8,752 bases of DNA from Bacillota bacterium (GCA_012799115.1 JAAZLY010000267.1:1-8752), one strand, 5' to 3'; positions 1 through 6,843 are shown, counted from the first letter of the stretch. A program made the numbers and translations. The notes: a model not told the origin generated them from the sequence alone.

Positions 1-839
1 CCAATTGGCTGGACAAAGACTCTTGGGCCGACGCAAATGAAAAGATGCGAGACTCCCTTGCATCCATCACAAAAACTCTAGCTGACCTAGAGACTCGGCA
101 AGGAGCACAAGACAAATCGCTACAATCGGTCATAGAAACGCTGACGCTGGTTGAGACCAGGCAAGCAGAAGAAGCTGCAAAACCTGCGGTCGAGCCCAAT
201 TGGCTAGACAGAGACTCTTGGGCTGATGCAAATGCGCAAATGCAAGACTTCATGGCATCCATCACAAAAACACTAGCTGACCTAGAGGCTCGGCAAGGTG
301 CACAAGACAAATCGCTGCAATCGGTCATAGAGACGCTCACGCTGGTTGAGACCAGGCAAGCAGAGGAGGCCGCAACGCCCGCTGCAGAACCAAACTGGAT
401 AGATAGAGAATCCTGGGCGACAGCCAATCAGCAGATTGGGGAAGAACTCGCCGCCATTAAGGTCATGCTGGATGAAATTAAGGTCGAGGTCCAGGAAGCT
501 AAAGAGGCTGTAGAACGGAACGAAGATGCGCAAGTACAAGGTTCCGCCAGCCTTCTAGAGCTTGAGACCGAGACTGACCGTACGATTCAGGTAATGGCTC
601 CTCTAGCAGAAGCTACATACCAAGAGAACTTGATCGAAGCAGAAGAGCACACCTGCCCTATCGTTGAAGTCCGGCTCCTACCAGGAGATAGTGTGTGGGG
701 AATTGTAGCTCGCTTCAGACCATCTCCACGTCCTACTTTGGTGAATGCCGTCGTTGAATACAATGAGATTACAGATCCGAGACGACTGCCTGTAGGCTTT
801 CCCGTTAAGGTTCCCATGGACCTGGTGAATGGTAAGTAA
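1..839 (+). CDS. Repetitive coiled-coil protein with C-terminal LysM-like domain (5' end outside window)
   Basis: The reading frame is open from base 3, so the start lies upstream; the ATG at base 45 falls inside a repeat and is not a credible start. The visible part opens with two near-identical 65-residue units (NWLD.DSWADAN...VETRQAEEAA.PA.EP) and a third that keeps only its first residues (NWIDRESWATAN). The frame then runs through a Lys/Glu-rich, probably coiled-coil stretch (about bases 430-620). The last 55 or so residues resemble a LysM domain: VEVRLLPGDSVWGIVARF, then NAVVEYNEI, then LPVGFPVKVP, matching the family pattern of a GD(S/T)xW turn, a central Asn and a VGxxxxVP end. LysM domains usually bind N-acetylglucosamine in peptidoglycan, so an envelope or spore-layer role is possible. 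The N-terminus, which would show a signal peptide or anchor, is not in the window. The LysM call is by motif only, and the biological role is unknown. Confidence 0.8.
   Translation, partial: NWLDKDSWADANEKMRDSLASITKTLADLETRQGAQDKSLQSVIETLTLVETRQAEEAAKPAVEPNWLDRDSWADANAQMQDFMASITKTLADLEARQGAQDKSLQSVIETLTLVETRQAEEAATPAAEPNWIDRESWATANQQIGEELAAIKVMLDEIKVEVQEAKEAVERNEDAQVQGSASLLELETETDRTIQVMAPLAEATYQENLIEAEEHTCPIVEVRLLPGDSVWGIVARFRPSPRPTLVNAVVEYNEITDPRRLPVGFPVKVPMDLVNGK
3..392 (+). repeat. Tandem 195-bp in-frame repeat, two full units visible
   Basis: Unit 1 runs from 3 to 197 and unit 2 from 198 to 392. The period is exactly 195 bases (65 codons), and I count 56 of 65 residues identical. A third unit begins at 393 but diverges after about a dozen codons. 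Each unit has an internal 21-residue (three-heptad) sub-repeat: the TL..LETRQ segment recurs 21 residues later as TL..VETRQ. Several nucleotide differences are synonymous, so the units are old enough to have drifted while the protein was kept. The array probably continues upstream of the window. Confidence 0.93.
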
Positions 840-884
840 GAAGCGTCGATATCTGCAAGAATGACGAAGAGAATCTAAGGCAAG

Positions 885-923
885 ACAGCGCTGAACCACA
901 AAGGTGGTACGGCGCTGTTTTTT
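885..923 (+). terminator. Rho-independent terminator after the LysM-protein gene
   Basis: An ACAGCGC arm (885-891) pairs perfectly with GCGCTGT (912-918), and an inner ACCAC/GTGGT stem closes on a four-base loop. A run of six T (918-923) follows at once. On the minus strand the hairpin is followed by CTTGCC rather than T-rich sequence, so it probably serves only the plus-strand gene and is a poor terminator for the convergent tldE gene. Confidence 0.88.
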
Positions 924-946
924 GATCAACACCCGGCTACTATATG

Positions 947-2194
947 TTACTTCACAATATCCATGAAATAGCCCTGTAGCTGGCTTGGAATGTCACCAAG
1001 GTACAGACTGTTATTATCAAAGGTTCCGATGTAATCCTCGCCAAGCATCTTGTTGATGTGTGACCGCATCGTAAACTCGGGCAGTTTCCCAATCAAGCGC
1101 TCGCCATCAAACAGGAAACTGATCTGGACTGGAGTAGCGTAACTTCCGTCAGCGGTGAAGTCTCCTCCAGAGAAGATAAAGGCGAAAATCCCTGGTTGAC
1201 CAGCTAACACCCCTTTGACGTCTTGGCTATCCGTTCTAAAGGCCAGGGATTGTCCGTGGGCACCATCGATTGTGGGCGGATCATCATACGCCCCCGTGGC
1301 TGCACCGGTGTGCTCAAGATCATACAGTTGAGCGGTTTTTTTGTCAGTTAGCACTCTGACGAGTTTGCCGTTTTCGATTAGGCTGAGGGTATCGTTTGGT
1401 AACACTACGCCTTCTGCATCAAAGAAGGGCCGTAGGGAACACTGCGGATCCCGCATCAGATCAAGGGTCACTCTCTCTGAAAAGAGTTTCTCGCCTAACT
1501 TACCGCTGAACAGGGAACTACCCTTGGCAAAACGTTCACCGTGCAAAGCGCGGCCCAAGAAACCGTTAATGCTGGATGTACCAATCGTAAAAACAGGCAA
1601 GCGACGGTCTTTGGGAAGGTCCACCTTGTTACGATAGGCTTCCAAGAAACCGCGGTTGAAGTTCAAGAAGCGTTCGATATCCACTTGGCGGCTTAGATAC
1701 GAGAGACCACCATCAAAGAGATTGGCTGTAGCCTTCTCTTTGAGAATCAATTGGATATTGAAAAAGGCATCTTGGTATACAAGATCCAAGCCTTCGCTGT
1801 TACGAATTTGCACGTTAATCTCATTTGACGCGACAAACTCGCTGAAGCTAAAGTCAGGATACTCGTTCCTCAGAACAGCTAATACCTCCTCGGCATACTC
1901 GAGGACTTCCTTGGAACTCAAGGGAGCTTCATTGTAATTGCGATGATCCTTGTAATCCTTCGTAAGGGGATAGGGGTACGCAATGCCAGCGCTGAGGTTT
2001 TGCTCAGCCTGTTCAAGTAGTAGCGCATCGGAAGCCTCACCCACAGCACCTGAAATGCCGATCTTACCTTCACTATAGACCCTGACACCCTTCTTTGTAA
2101 TATCCTTCAGGCGAACGGCCTGAACACGGCTTTGCTGGACTCGAGCAGTCGTCTCTTTTTCTTGAATGGTAATAAACTCTTGCTTCAAGTTCAC
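947..2194 (-). CDS. pmbA: TldE/PmbA-type subunit of the TldD/TldE metallopeptidase
   Basis: This 415-residue protein has the usual PmbA/TldE fold signals. A central block carries ALHGERFAKGSSLFSGKLGEK followed by RPFFDAEGVVLPN, then an IENGKLVRVLTDKKTA segment, an EHTGAATGAYDDPP region and a C-terminal VQISFLFDGERLIGKLP strand. The HExxxH zinc motif is absent, as expected for the TldE partner, which pairs with catalytic TldD. Family members cleave unstructured peptides in the cytoplasm and in some bacteria mature peptide natural products. The start is a GTG (2192-2194) with an AGGGGGG ribosome binding site 7 bases upstream. That site overlaps the TAG stop of the upstream tldD gene, so translational coupling is likely. 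The family call is secure; the substrate is unknown. No precursor-peptide gene is evident nearby. Confidence 0.9.
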   Translation of the reverse strand: MNLKQEFITIQEKETTARVQQSRVQAVRLKDITKKGVRVYSEGKIGISGAVGEASDALLLEQAEQNLSAGIAYPYPLTKDYKDHRNYNEAPLSSKEVLEYAEEVLAVLRNEYPDFSFSEFVASNEINVQIRNSEGLDLVYQDAFFNIQLILKEKATANLFDGGLSYLSRQVDIERFLNFNRGFLEAYRNKVDLPKDRRLPVFTIGTSSINGFLGRALHGERFAKGSSLFSGKLGEKLFSERVTLDLMRDPQCSLRPFFDAEGVVLPNDTLSLIENGKLVRVLTDKKTAQLYDLEHTGAATGAYDDPPTIDGAHGQSLAFRTDSQDVKGVLAGQPGIFAFIFSGGDFTADGSYATPVQISFLFDGERLIGKLPEFTMRSHINKMLGEDYIGTFDNNSLYLGDIPSQLQGYFMDIVK

Positions 2195-2201
2195 CCTTGT
2201 T

Positions 2202-2208
2202 CCCCCCT
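2202..2208 (-). promoter_or_regulatory. Ribosome binding site of the tldE/pmbA gene, overlapping the tldD stop
   Basis: On the minus strand AGGGGGG lies 7 bases before the GTG start at 2194. Its first two bases, A and G, are the last two bases of the tldD TAG stop codon (2207-2209). This supports the GTG as the true start and suggests that ribosomes finishing tldD re-initiate here. Confidence 0.75.
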
Positions 2209-3541
2209 ATTGTACCTGTAATTTTCTGACCCTAGTATAGGGACCGCCAAAACCTACGGGTAGTGGGAATTGCTCCATTTTCCCGCATCCTCCGCCAACA
2301 AAACTAGTCAGTTCAAACTCTTCGCTAACTGCATCCACTTCTAGGAGTGTACTAAAGACATCGCCAGTTACGACAGAGATCTTCACAGGATCCGTGATTT
2401 TCCCGCCTTCAATTTTGTACGCCCGGGCTGGGGCGAGGGTAAAGGTGGACATACCAGAACCGTGCTTGAGCGTCTCGAGATAAATTCCCTGGTCCATCTC
2501 TGCCAGAATATCCTGAAGGGGTCTAGTACCTTTATCGATATACGTCGTGGTCATGCGTACAATAGGCTCAAATTGAAAGTCTACTGCTCTTGCATTTCCA
2601 GTCAAGCCTTCTTCTAAGGCTACACTCGTGGCGGTACTATGCAAACGGCCAGTTAGAAGACCACCAGAGATGATTTCCGTCTTTCTTCCCCGCGTTCCTT
2701 CATCATCAAAGGGGACGTATCCATTGCCTGTAATCGTTCCATCATCAATGATATTCAAAAGATCACGGCCCACCTGTTTACCCAAAGCCCATTCGGCCCG
2801 CATGGTTTCATCACCGACCATGAAGTCAGACTCACTCTTATGCCCAAAGCTCTCATGGGTAAAGACACCTGTTGCTTCAGGGCTGAGTAGGACGGCATAT
2901 TCACCTGGTACAACAGGCTGGGCATAGCGGACAAAAGCCACGCTCTTGGCAATCTCTTGTTGGAGATAATCGGCATATCCTCGAAGTTCAGACACGCTCG
3001 TAGCCCCTTTGGAAATGGAAACCTGATCTTTATTCTCCCCAGCCACTACATCTAGTGTAACTCGAATGCCGCACGTCTGCTGATCATAGGTGATGGCAGC
3101 GCCTTTGGAGGAGTAGAAGGACTTGATCGTCTTGTTATCCACATAATAGGAGGAGTGGTTGACGATGGTCTCGTCTTTGATCTGCCTAATGATCTCATGC
3201 AGGAGATCTTGCTTCTCTTGGATTGGAACATCGGTTACAGAGCTTTTTTCGTACTGTAAGACAGTCTCTTGGTTTACCTCAAAGGCTGCCACTAAAGGAT
3301 GTGACAGGATTTCAGGATTCGGGTTGGCCATGGCCGCTAAGGTATCGATTTGTGCTTGAACATCGTCCGTATTGGTGGTAGAGCTGTAATACCAGCGCTG
3401 CCCATCGAAAACACGGATAAAAGCGCCCTTTTCCTTGCGAACCTTTTGACTTTGCAGATCAAGCTGCTTGAAGCGGATTTGCGTATCGAAGGATTCTTCT
3501 ACGCGGACATCAACATACAAATCACGGGGAAAGCTATACAT
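2207..3541 (-). CDS. tldD: TldD-type zinc metallopeptidase, catalytic subunit
   Basis: This 444-residue protein belongs to the TldD/PmbA (U62) family. The zinc motif HESFGH is at residues 229-234 and is followed by the family's acidic KSESD stretch. The third expected zinc ligand, a Cys in a GCGK context, is at residue 419 (GGGCGKMEQ, followed by PLPVGFGGP), matching the C-terminal cysteine described for E. coli TldD. The active site therefore looks intact. The N-terminal half (about 1-200) is the alpha/beta family domain and the C-terminal half is beta-rich. The ATG start has AAGGAGG (3547-3553) 5 bases upstream. With the following tldE gene 12 bases away it should form a two-gene operon encoding a TldD-TldE complex. 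It is slightly shorter than the E. coli protein. Confidence 0.94.
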   Translation of the reverse strand: MYSFPRDLYVDVRVEESFDTQIRFKQLDLQSQKVRKEKGAFIRVFDGQRWYYSSTTNTDDVQAQIDTLAAMANPNPEILSHPLVAAFEVNQETVLQYEKSSVTDVPIQEKQDLLHEIIRQIKDETIVNHSSYYVDNKTIKSFYSSKGAAITYDQQTCGIRVTLDVVAGENKDQVSISKGATSVSELRGYADYLQQEIAKSVAFVRYAQPVVPGEYAVLLSPEATGVFTHESFGHKSESDFMVGDETMRAEWALGKQVGRDLLNIIDDGTITGNGYVPFDDEGTRGRKTEIISGGLLTGRLHSTATSVALEEGLTGNARAVDFQFEPIVRMTTTYIDKGTRPLQDILAEMDQGIYLETLKHGSGMSTFTLAPARAYKIEGGKITDPVKISVVTGDVFSTLLEVDAVSEEFELTSFVGGGCGKMEQFPLPVGFGGPYTRVRKLQVQ

Positions 3542-3697
3542 TTTAACCTCCTTCTGCCCAAGTCCGGCAGGACATAGGCCTTTTCCTGGTATACGTTAAT
3601 TTCTGGAAGTTCCTGTGAATTCCTCCCTAAGCCAAATTATCAGTCTGGAGCAGGGAATTTGATCCATATCCCTAAAGATACACCGATGAACTAACAA

Positions 3698-3703
3698 GGG
3701 AGG
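3698..3703 (+). promoter_or_regulatory. Ribosome binding site deciding the phosphatase start
   Basis: GGGAGG ends one base before an ATG at 3705 but 7 bases before a second in-frame ATG at 3711. Only the second spacing is workable, so translation most likely starts at 3711. Confidence 0.75.
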
Positions 3704-3710
3704 AATGAAA

Positions 3711-4877
3711 ATGATCAGGCTCCTGGGGAGGAAGGCTTGGATCCCACTGTTATTCGTTTTCTTGCTATTAGGGTTGTGGACGCAATGTCCAGGCGTGAGT
3801 GGCGCCGAGGGCTTAGTTAAGAATGTAATTCTCCTTGTCGGTGATGGCATGGGTCTGAATCAAATTACAGCCGCCAGGGTCAGTTTAGAGAATGGTGCCT
3901 ACTCTAGACTATTTCTTGACACGATGGCCTATACAGGTCTTTCGATCAACTTTTCCCATGACAACTTAGTGACTGACTCGGCGGCAGCTGCAACTGCACT
4001 GGCCACCGGCTATCGCACCGATAACGGACGTTTGGCTACACTCCCTGACGGCACTCCAGTCATCAGTCTGATGCGGAAGGCGAAAGAAGAGGGTTTGAGT
4101 ATAGGGATTGTAACAACGGCAAAGGTTGTTGACGCTACCCCAGCGGCATTCTTGGTAAACGCCGATCTGCGTTCTGTAGAGAAGCAGATTGCCGAGGATA
4201 TGCTAAATGCGGAGCCTGACGTACTTCTCGGTGGAGGCGGAGATGCATTTGGCATTAATCCCTTTACCAGAGAGCCCAAATCCCGCTCGGTAATGACCCA
4301 GGCTCTAGAGGATGGTTATACCTATGTCTATGATCGGGAAGGGCTTCTCGACTTGAAGGTGAGCTCCGATCTTAAGTTAATTGGTCTTTTTATGGGTGGG
4401 GGCATGAGCTTTGAAGTGACCCGTTTTCCCACCGAACCTACGATCACCGAGATGACATCCCGGGCCCTTGAGATTGTGGCCCAGAACCCCCAGGGATTCT
4501 TCCTGCTGGTGGAAGGAGCTCGCATCGACACAGCGGGACATAGCAATAGTGTAGAGGAGATGATGGCAGACCTAATCGCCTTTGACAACGCAGTAGGACT
4601 TGCCCTAGAATACGCGAAGGAGCATCCTGGGACATTGGTTGTCGTGACTGCAGATCATGAAACAGGTGGCTTTGGGGTGACAAGCGGAACTCCAGAGGGG
4701 GAAAGGGTAAACTATGGTTGGCTCTCTACCGGGCACACTGCAGCGATGGTTCCCATCTACGCCTTTGGAACGGGCGCCGAACAGTTTACCGGCACTTTGG
4801 ATATTACAGAAATTCCAGTTCGCATAGGGAAACTCATGGGAATCCAGGATTTCCCTGCGGTGATTGACACTCACTAA
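3711..4877 (+). CDS. Secreted PhoA-family alkaline phosphatase
   Basis: The 388-residue protein hydrolyses phosphate monoesters and should act outside the membrane. It begins with a signal peptide: Arg/Lys-rich residues 1-8, a Leu/Phe-rich core to about residue 23, and a likely cleavage near VSGA-EG at about 31-33. There is a Cys, but the residues before it do not make a lipobox. The catalytic residues of the family are all present: metal ligand Asp45 (GDGMG), nucleophile Ser90 (VTDSAAAATA), Asp141 and Thr143 (DATPAAF), Glu268/Asp273/His277 (VEGARIDTAGH), Asp315-His316 (TADHETGG) and His342 (STGHTA). The position after Asp273, where E. coli has Lys and many others Trp or His, is Thr. It is shorter than E. 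coli PhoA (about 470), so peripheral insertions are reduced. An SGNH hydrolase gene follows after 21 bases, probably in the same operon. No PhoP-type box is recognisable upstream. Confidence 0.95.
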   Translation: MIRLLGRKAWIPLLFVFLLLGLWTQCPGVSGAEGLVKNVILLVGDGMGLNQITAARVSLENGAYSRLFLDTMAYTGLSINFSHDNLVTDSAAAATALATGYRTDNGRLATLPDGTPVISLMRKAKEEGLSIGIVTTAKVVDATPAAFLVNADLRSVEKQIAEDMLNAEPDVLLGGGGDAFGINPFTREPKSRSVMTQALEDGYTYVYDREGLLDLKVSSDLKLIGLFMGGGMSFEVTRFPTEPTITEMTSRALEIVAQNPQGFFLLVEGARIDTAGHSNSVEEMMADLIAFDNAVGLALEYAKEHPGTLVVVTADHETGGFGVTSGTPEGERVNYGWLSTGHTAAMVPIYAFGTGAEQFTGTLDITEIPVRIGKLMGIQDFPAVIDTH

Positions 4878-4883
4878 TAATAC

Positions 4884-4889
4884 AAGGAG
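4884..4889 (+). promoter_or_regulatory. Ribosome binding site deciding the SGNH hydrolase start
   Basis: AAGGAG directly abuts an ATG at 4890 but lies 9 bases before the in-frame ATG at 4899. The later ATG is therefore the likely start, shortening the protein by three residues. Confidence 0.7.
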
Positions 4890-4898
4890 ATGGATCAG

Positions 4899-5528
4899 AT
4901 GTTCATTCAACAAGGAGATGTCGTATTGTTTCAAGGTGATAGCATCACCGATACTCACCGGGATCGGGAGACCGATACGCTCGGGACAGGCTATGTGTAC
5001 ATTGCATCTAGCATATTTTCTTCCCTATATCCAGAAAAGCAGGTGCAGTTCATCAATCGCGGGATCAGCGGTAATCAAGTGGCAGATCTAGAAGCCCGCT
5101 GGGATGAGGATTGCCTTAATCTACGACCCGACGTTCTTTCTATTTTGATTGGCATTAACGATTGCTGGAGACGGTATAGCAGGGGTTTACACACCACAAC
5201 GGAAAGTTATCTGCAAAGCTACCAGAATCTCTTAGAGAGGCTCCAAGAGCATTCTAGTACGACCAAGCTTATTCTCATGGAACCCTTCTTGGTTCCAGCC
5301 CTACCTGAGCAAAAGGCCTGGCGTGAAGATCTAGATCCGAAGATTCAAGCAGTTCGGGAGCTTGCTAGGGAGTATGGAGCGCTCTATGTACCCCTTGACG
5401 GCCTCTTTGCCGCGGCCTGTACCAGGCGAGAACCAGGCTTCTGGGCTCCTGATGGGGTGCATCCTTCTCCGGCTGGTCATGCCCTAATAGCCCGGGCTTG
5501 GCTCCAGGCTGTAGGGGTAGACATATAA
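4899..5528 (+). CDS. SGNH/GDSL-family hydrolase (esterase, lipase or acetylesterase-like)
   Basis: The 209-residue product shows the four SGNH blocks in order: nucleophile Ser15 in FQGDSIT, Gly55 in NRGISGN, Asn87 in IGINDCW, and Asp185/His188 in PDGVHPSPAGH. It is a compact single-domain enzyme of usual size for the family. There is no signal peptide, so it should act in the cytoplasm. This family removes acyl groups, often acetyl from sugars, from carbohydrates or lipids; the substrate cannot be told from sequence. The gene starts 21 bases after the phosphatase stop, with no terminator between, so the two are probably co-transcribed even though one product is exported and the other is not. 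Confidence 0.92.
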   Translation: MFIQQGDVVLFQGDSITDTHRDRETDTLGTGYVYIASSIFSSLYPEKQVQFINRGISGNQVADLEARWDEDCLNLRPDVLSILIGINDCWRRYSRGLHTTTESYLQSYQNLLERLQEHSSTTKLILMEPFLVPALPEQKAWREDLDPKIQAVRELAREYGALYVPLDGLFAAACTRREPGFWAPDGVHPSPAGHALIARAWLQAVGVDI

Positions 5529-5595
5529 GCTCCCGAACCACCTTTGGCATGTATATCCAAGTCGTATTCTTGGCAACATAAGTGGAGAAACGCTT

Positions 5596-5603
5596 GGAGG
5601 AGG
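5596..5603 (+). promoter_or_regulatory. Ribosome binding site of the DUF1540 gene
   Basis: GGAGGAGG lies 6 bases before the ATG at 5610 and fixes that start over the longer open frame, which begins at 5544 without a comparable site. Confidence 0.75.
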
Positions 5604-5609
5604 TTAGGA

Positions 5610-5828
5610 ATGGAAGTTCACTGTACTGTGAAGAATTGCCACTGGTGGGATGATAATTATTGCGTGGCGGAGGGTATTTTGATAACCAGTGACGAGGTGG
5701 GAGAAGCCCTGCCTGATCGTTACGATTATCAAGAGACCCAAAGCATTGTCCAGCAGTTTGGCGAAACATCCGTCGATTCTTGTACAGCCACATGCTGCAA
5801 AACCTTTATGGCTGTCACTGGCAAATAA
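5610..5828 (+). CDS. DUF1540 cysteine-rich small protein
   Basis: This 72-residue protein matches the DUF1540 pattern. It opens with CxxxxC (Cys5, Cys10: CTVKNC), then Trp-Trp-Asp-Asp-Asn and Cys18, followed by AEGILITSDEV. A second cluster near the C-terminus is Cys58, Cys62 and Cys63 in SCTATCCKTF, ending in the family's C.TF signature. Six cysteines in two groups suggest metal binding or disulfides, but the function of the family is not established. There is no signal peptide or membrane segment. The gene sits 81 bases after the SGNH hydrolase gene, with no terminator between, and is followed by a strong hairpin at 5845-5870, so it may be the last gene of the phosphatase operon or have its own promoter. 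Confidence 0.85.
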   Translation: MEVHCTVKNCHWWDDNYCVAEGILITSDEVGEALPDRYDYQETQSIVQQFGETSVDSCTATCCKTFMAVTGK

Positions 5829-5844
5829 TCTGCTCTAGGAACCC

Positions 5845-5870
5845 TGAAAGACACCATTTGGTGTCTTTCA
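5845..5870 (+). terminator. Strong hairpin after the DUF1540 gene, likely terminator
   Basis: TGAAAGACACC pairs perfectly over 11 bases with GGTGTCTTTCA around an ATTT loop. The sequence after it (TCAATCTT) is only moderately T-rich, so termination may be incomplete. It lies between the DUF1540 gene and the AraC regulator gene, where it could separate two transcripts. Confidence 0.6.
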
Positions 5871-5944
5871 TCAATCTTGGGCGACAGGAATTCTACCCCC
5901 AACGCAGAAATATTCCTTAGACCGAGGTCATCGGAGCGAGACAT

Positions 5945-5951
5945 AAAGGGG
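5945..5951 (+). promoter_or_regulatory. Ribosome binding site of the AraC-family gene
   Basis: AAAGGGG lies 9 bases before the ATG at 5961. The alternative upstream start is a TTG at 5877 that directly follows the hairpin and has no recognisable site. Confidence 0.6.
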
Positions 5952-5960
5952 TGTACAGCC

Positions 5961-6836
5961 ATGCGAGATTTTGACTACTTCGTCAAAAAGATCCCCCCGA
6001 GTATTTATGGTCGAACTAGATCGATTCTGTCTAAGCACATGGCAGTTTTTCTGCCGGATTCCTATGTAGTTGAAAAAACATTAGAGGTGGAAGAATATCA
6101 CTTTGTGATCTGTTTTGAGACGCCTCCCCTTGCCACGATTAATGGTGGTAGCTACCAGTTCAAGAAGGGTAGTCTCATCTGTCTGGCCCCAGGAGACAGG
6201 ATTTTTGTTCACGCAGATGCTAGCAAGACGACGGCGCAGTACATGAGCATTTGTGTGCTCCCAGGGTTTATGGACAGAGTCTATGGGGAACAAGGTGATC
6301 CAGAACCTCTACAATTTAGCTCACTGGAAAGCAAGTTCAGTAACTTTCTCCTCGAGGCCGTAGATGCCCTCATCCATGAAGTCTCGCACCATGGTGATGC
6401 GAGTCCTCTTATGCTAACCAGTTTGGAGAACCGCATTGCGATTCAGCTCATTCGAGATGGCAAACCTGCAGCAAGCTGGAGTGAAGGGGCGAATCCTTGT
6501 ATCGAGGCGATTGTCCAGAAGGCTTGTAGGTATATTGAGACGTATTATACGAGCAACATTACTGTGAAGGACATTAGTGATGCTATCTATGTGAGCCCCT
6601 CATATCTGCAGAAGATCTTCCCAAAGATTGCAGGCCGAACGCCCCATCAATATATTATGGAGTGTCGTCACCGTAAAGCCCGTGGAATGCTTGTTAAGAC
6701 TAGGGTATCCATGGAAGAAGTGGCACGCCAGTGTGGTTTTGTTAATAGCTCGCACTTTTCCACCACCTTTAAGCAAGTTGAGGGCATTTCGCCCCTGGCT
6801 TACCGAAAAGCGAACGCACCCTCTGAACCCAGTTAG
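5961..6836 (+). CDS. AraC-family transcriptional regulator
   Basis: The 291-residue protein has an N-terminal cupin-like ligand-binding region (about 30-110, with INGGSYQFKKGSLICLAPGD typical of the beta-barrel turn) and a C-terminal AraC DNA-binding domain (about 182-284). The first helix-turn-helix is at about 201-222 (TVKDISDAIYVSPSYLQKIF). The second is at about 249-272, with the family signature CGFVNSSHFSTTFKQ followed by GISPLAYR. The ligand is unknown. AraC proteins of this layout often switch on sugar-uptake genes, and the adjacent convergent locus encodes a sugar ABC permease, which makes that a reasonable but unproven target. I see no clear promoter in the 90 bases between the upstream hairpin and the start. 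Confidence 0.94.
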   Translation: MRDFDYFVKKIPPSIYGRTRSILSKHMAVFLPDSYVVEKTLEVEEYHFVICFETPPLATINGGSYQFKKGSLICLAPGDRIFVHADASKTTAQYMSICVLPGFMDRVYGEQGDPEPLQFSSLESKFSNFLLEAVDALIHEVSHHGDASPLMLTSLENRIAIQLIRDGKPAASWSEGANPCIEAIVQKACRYIETYYTSNITVKDISDAIYVSPSYLQKIFPKIAGRTPHQYIMECRHRKARGMLVKTRVSMEEVARQCGFVNSSHFSTTFKQVEGISPLAYRKANAPSEPS

Positions 6837-6843
6837 AACATGA

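Noticed and set aside
3..392. Tandem repeats considered as a CRISPR-like or non-coding array
   Set aside because: The period is 195 bases, exactly 65 codons, the frame stays open throughout, and differences preserve protein similarity; it is a coding repeat.
3596..3667. Possible 23-residue leader peptide upstream of tldD on the minus strand
   Set aside because: An ATG and stop exist, but no adequate ribosome binding site precedes it and the sequence resembles no precursor peptide.
3542..3710. PhoP box or divergent promoter between tldD and the phosphatase gene
   Set aside because: I looked on both strands for paired TTAACA-like repeats and for good -35/-10 pairs and found none convincing; promoters must exist here but I cannot place them.
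4605..4958. 117-codon open frame on the minus strand across the phosphatase/SGNH junction
   Set aside because: It is antisense to the conserved phosphatase motifs and the SGNH start, has no ribosome binding site of note and resembles no family.
5365..5793. 142-codon minus-strand open frame across the SGNH and DUF1540 genes
   Set aside because: It overlaps two well-supported genes, including the SGNH catalytic Asp/His block, and its translation is low-complexity and unrecognisable.
5877..5960. N-terminal extension of the AraC regulator from a TTG start
   Set aside because: The 28 extra residues have no ribosome binding site and are unlike the family, whereas the ATG at 5961 has AAAGGGG at proper spacing.
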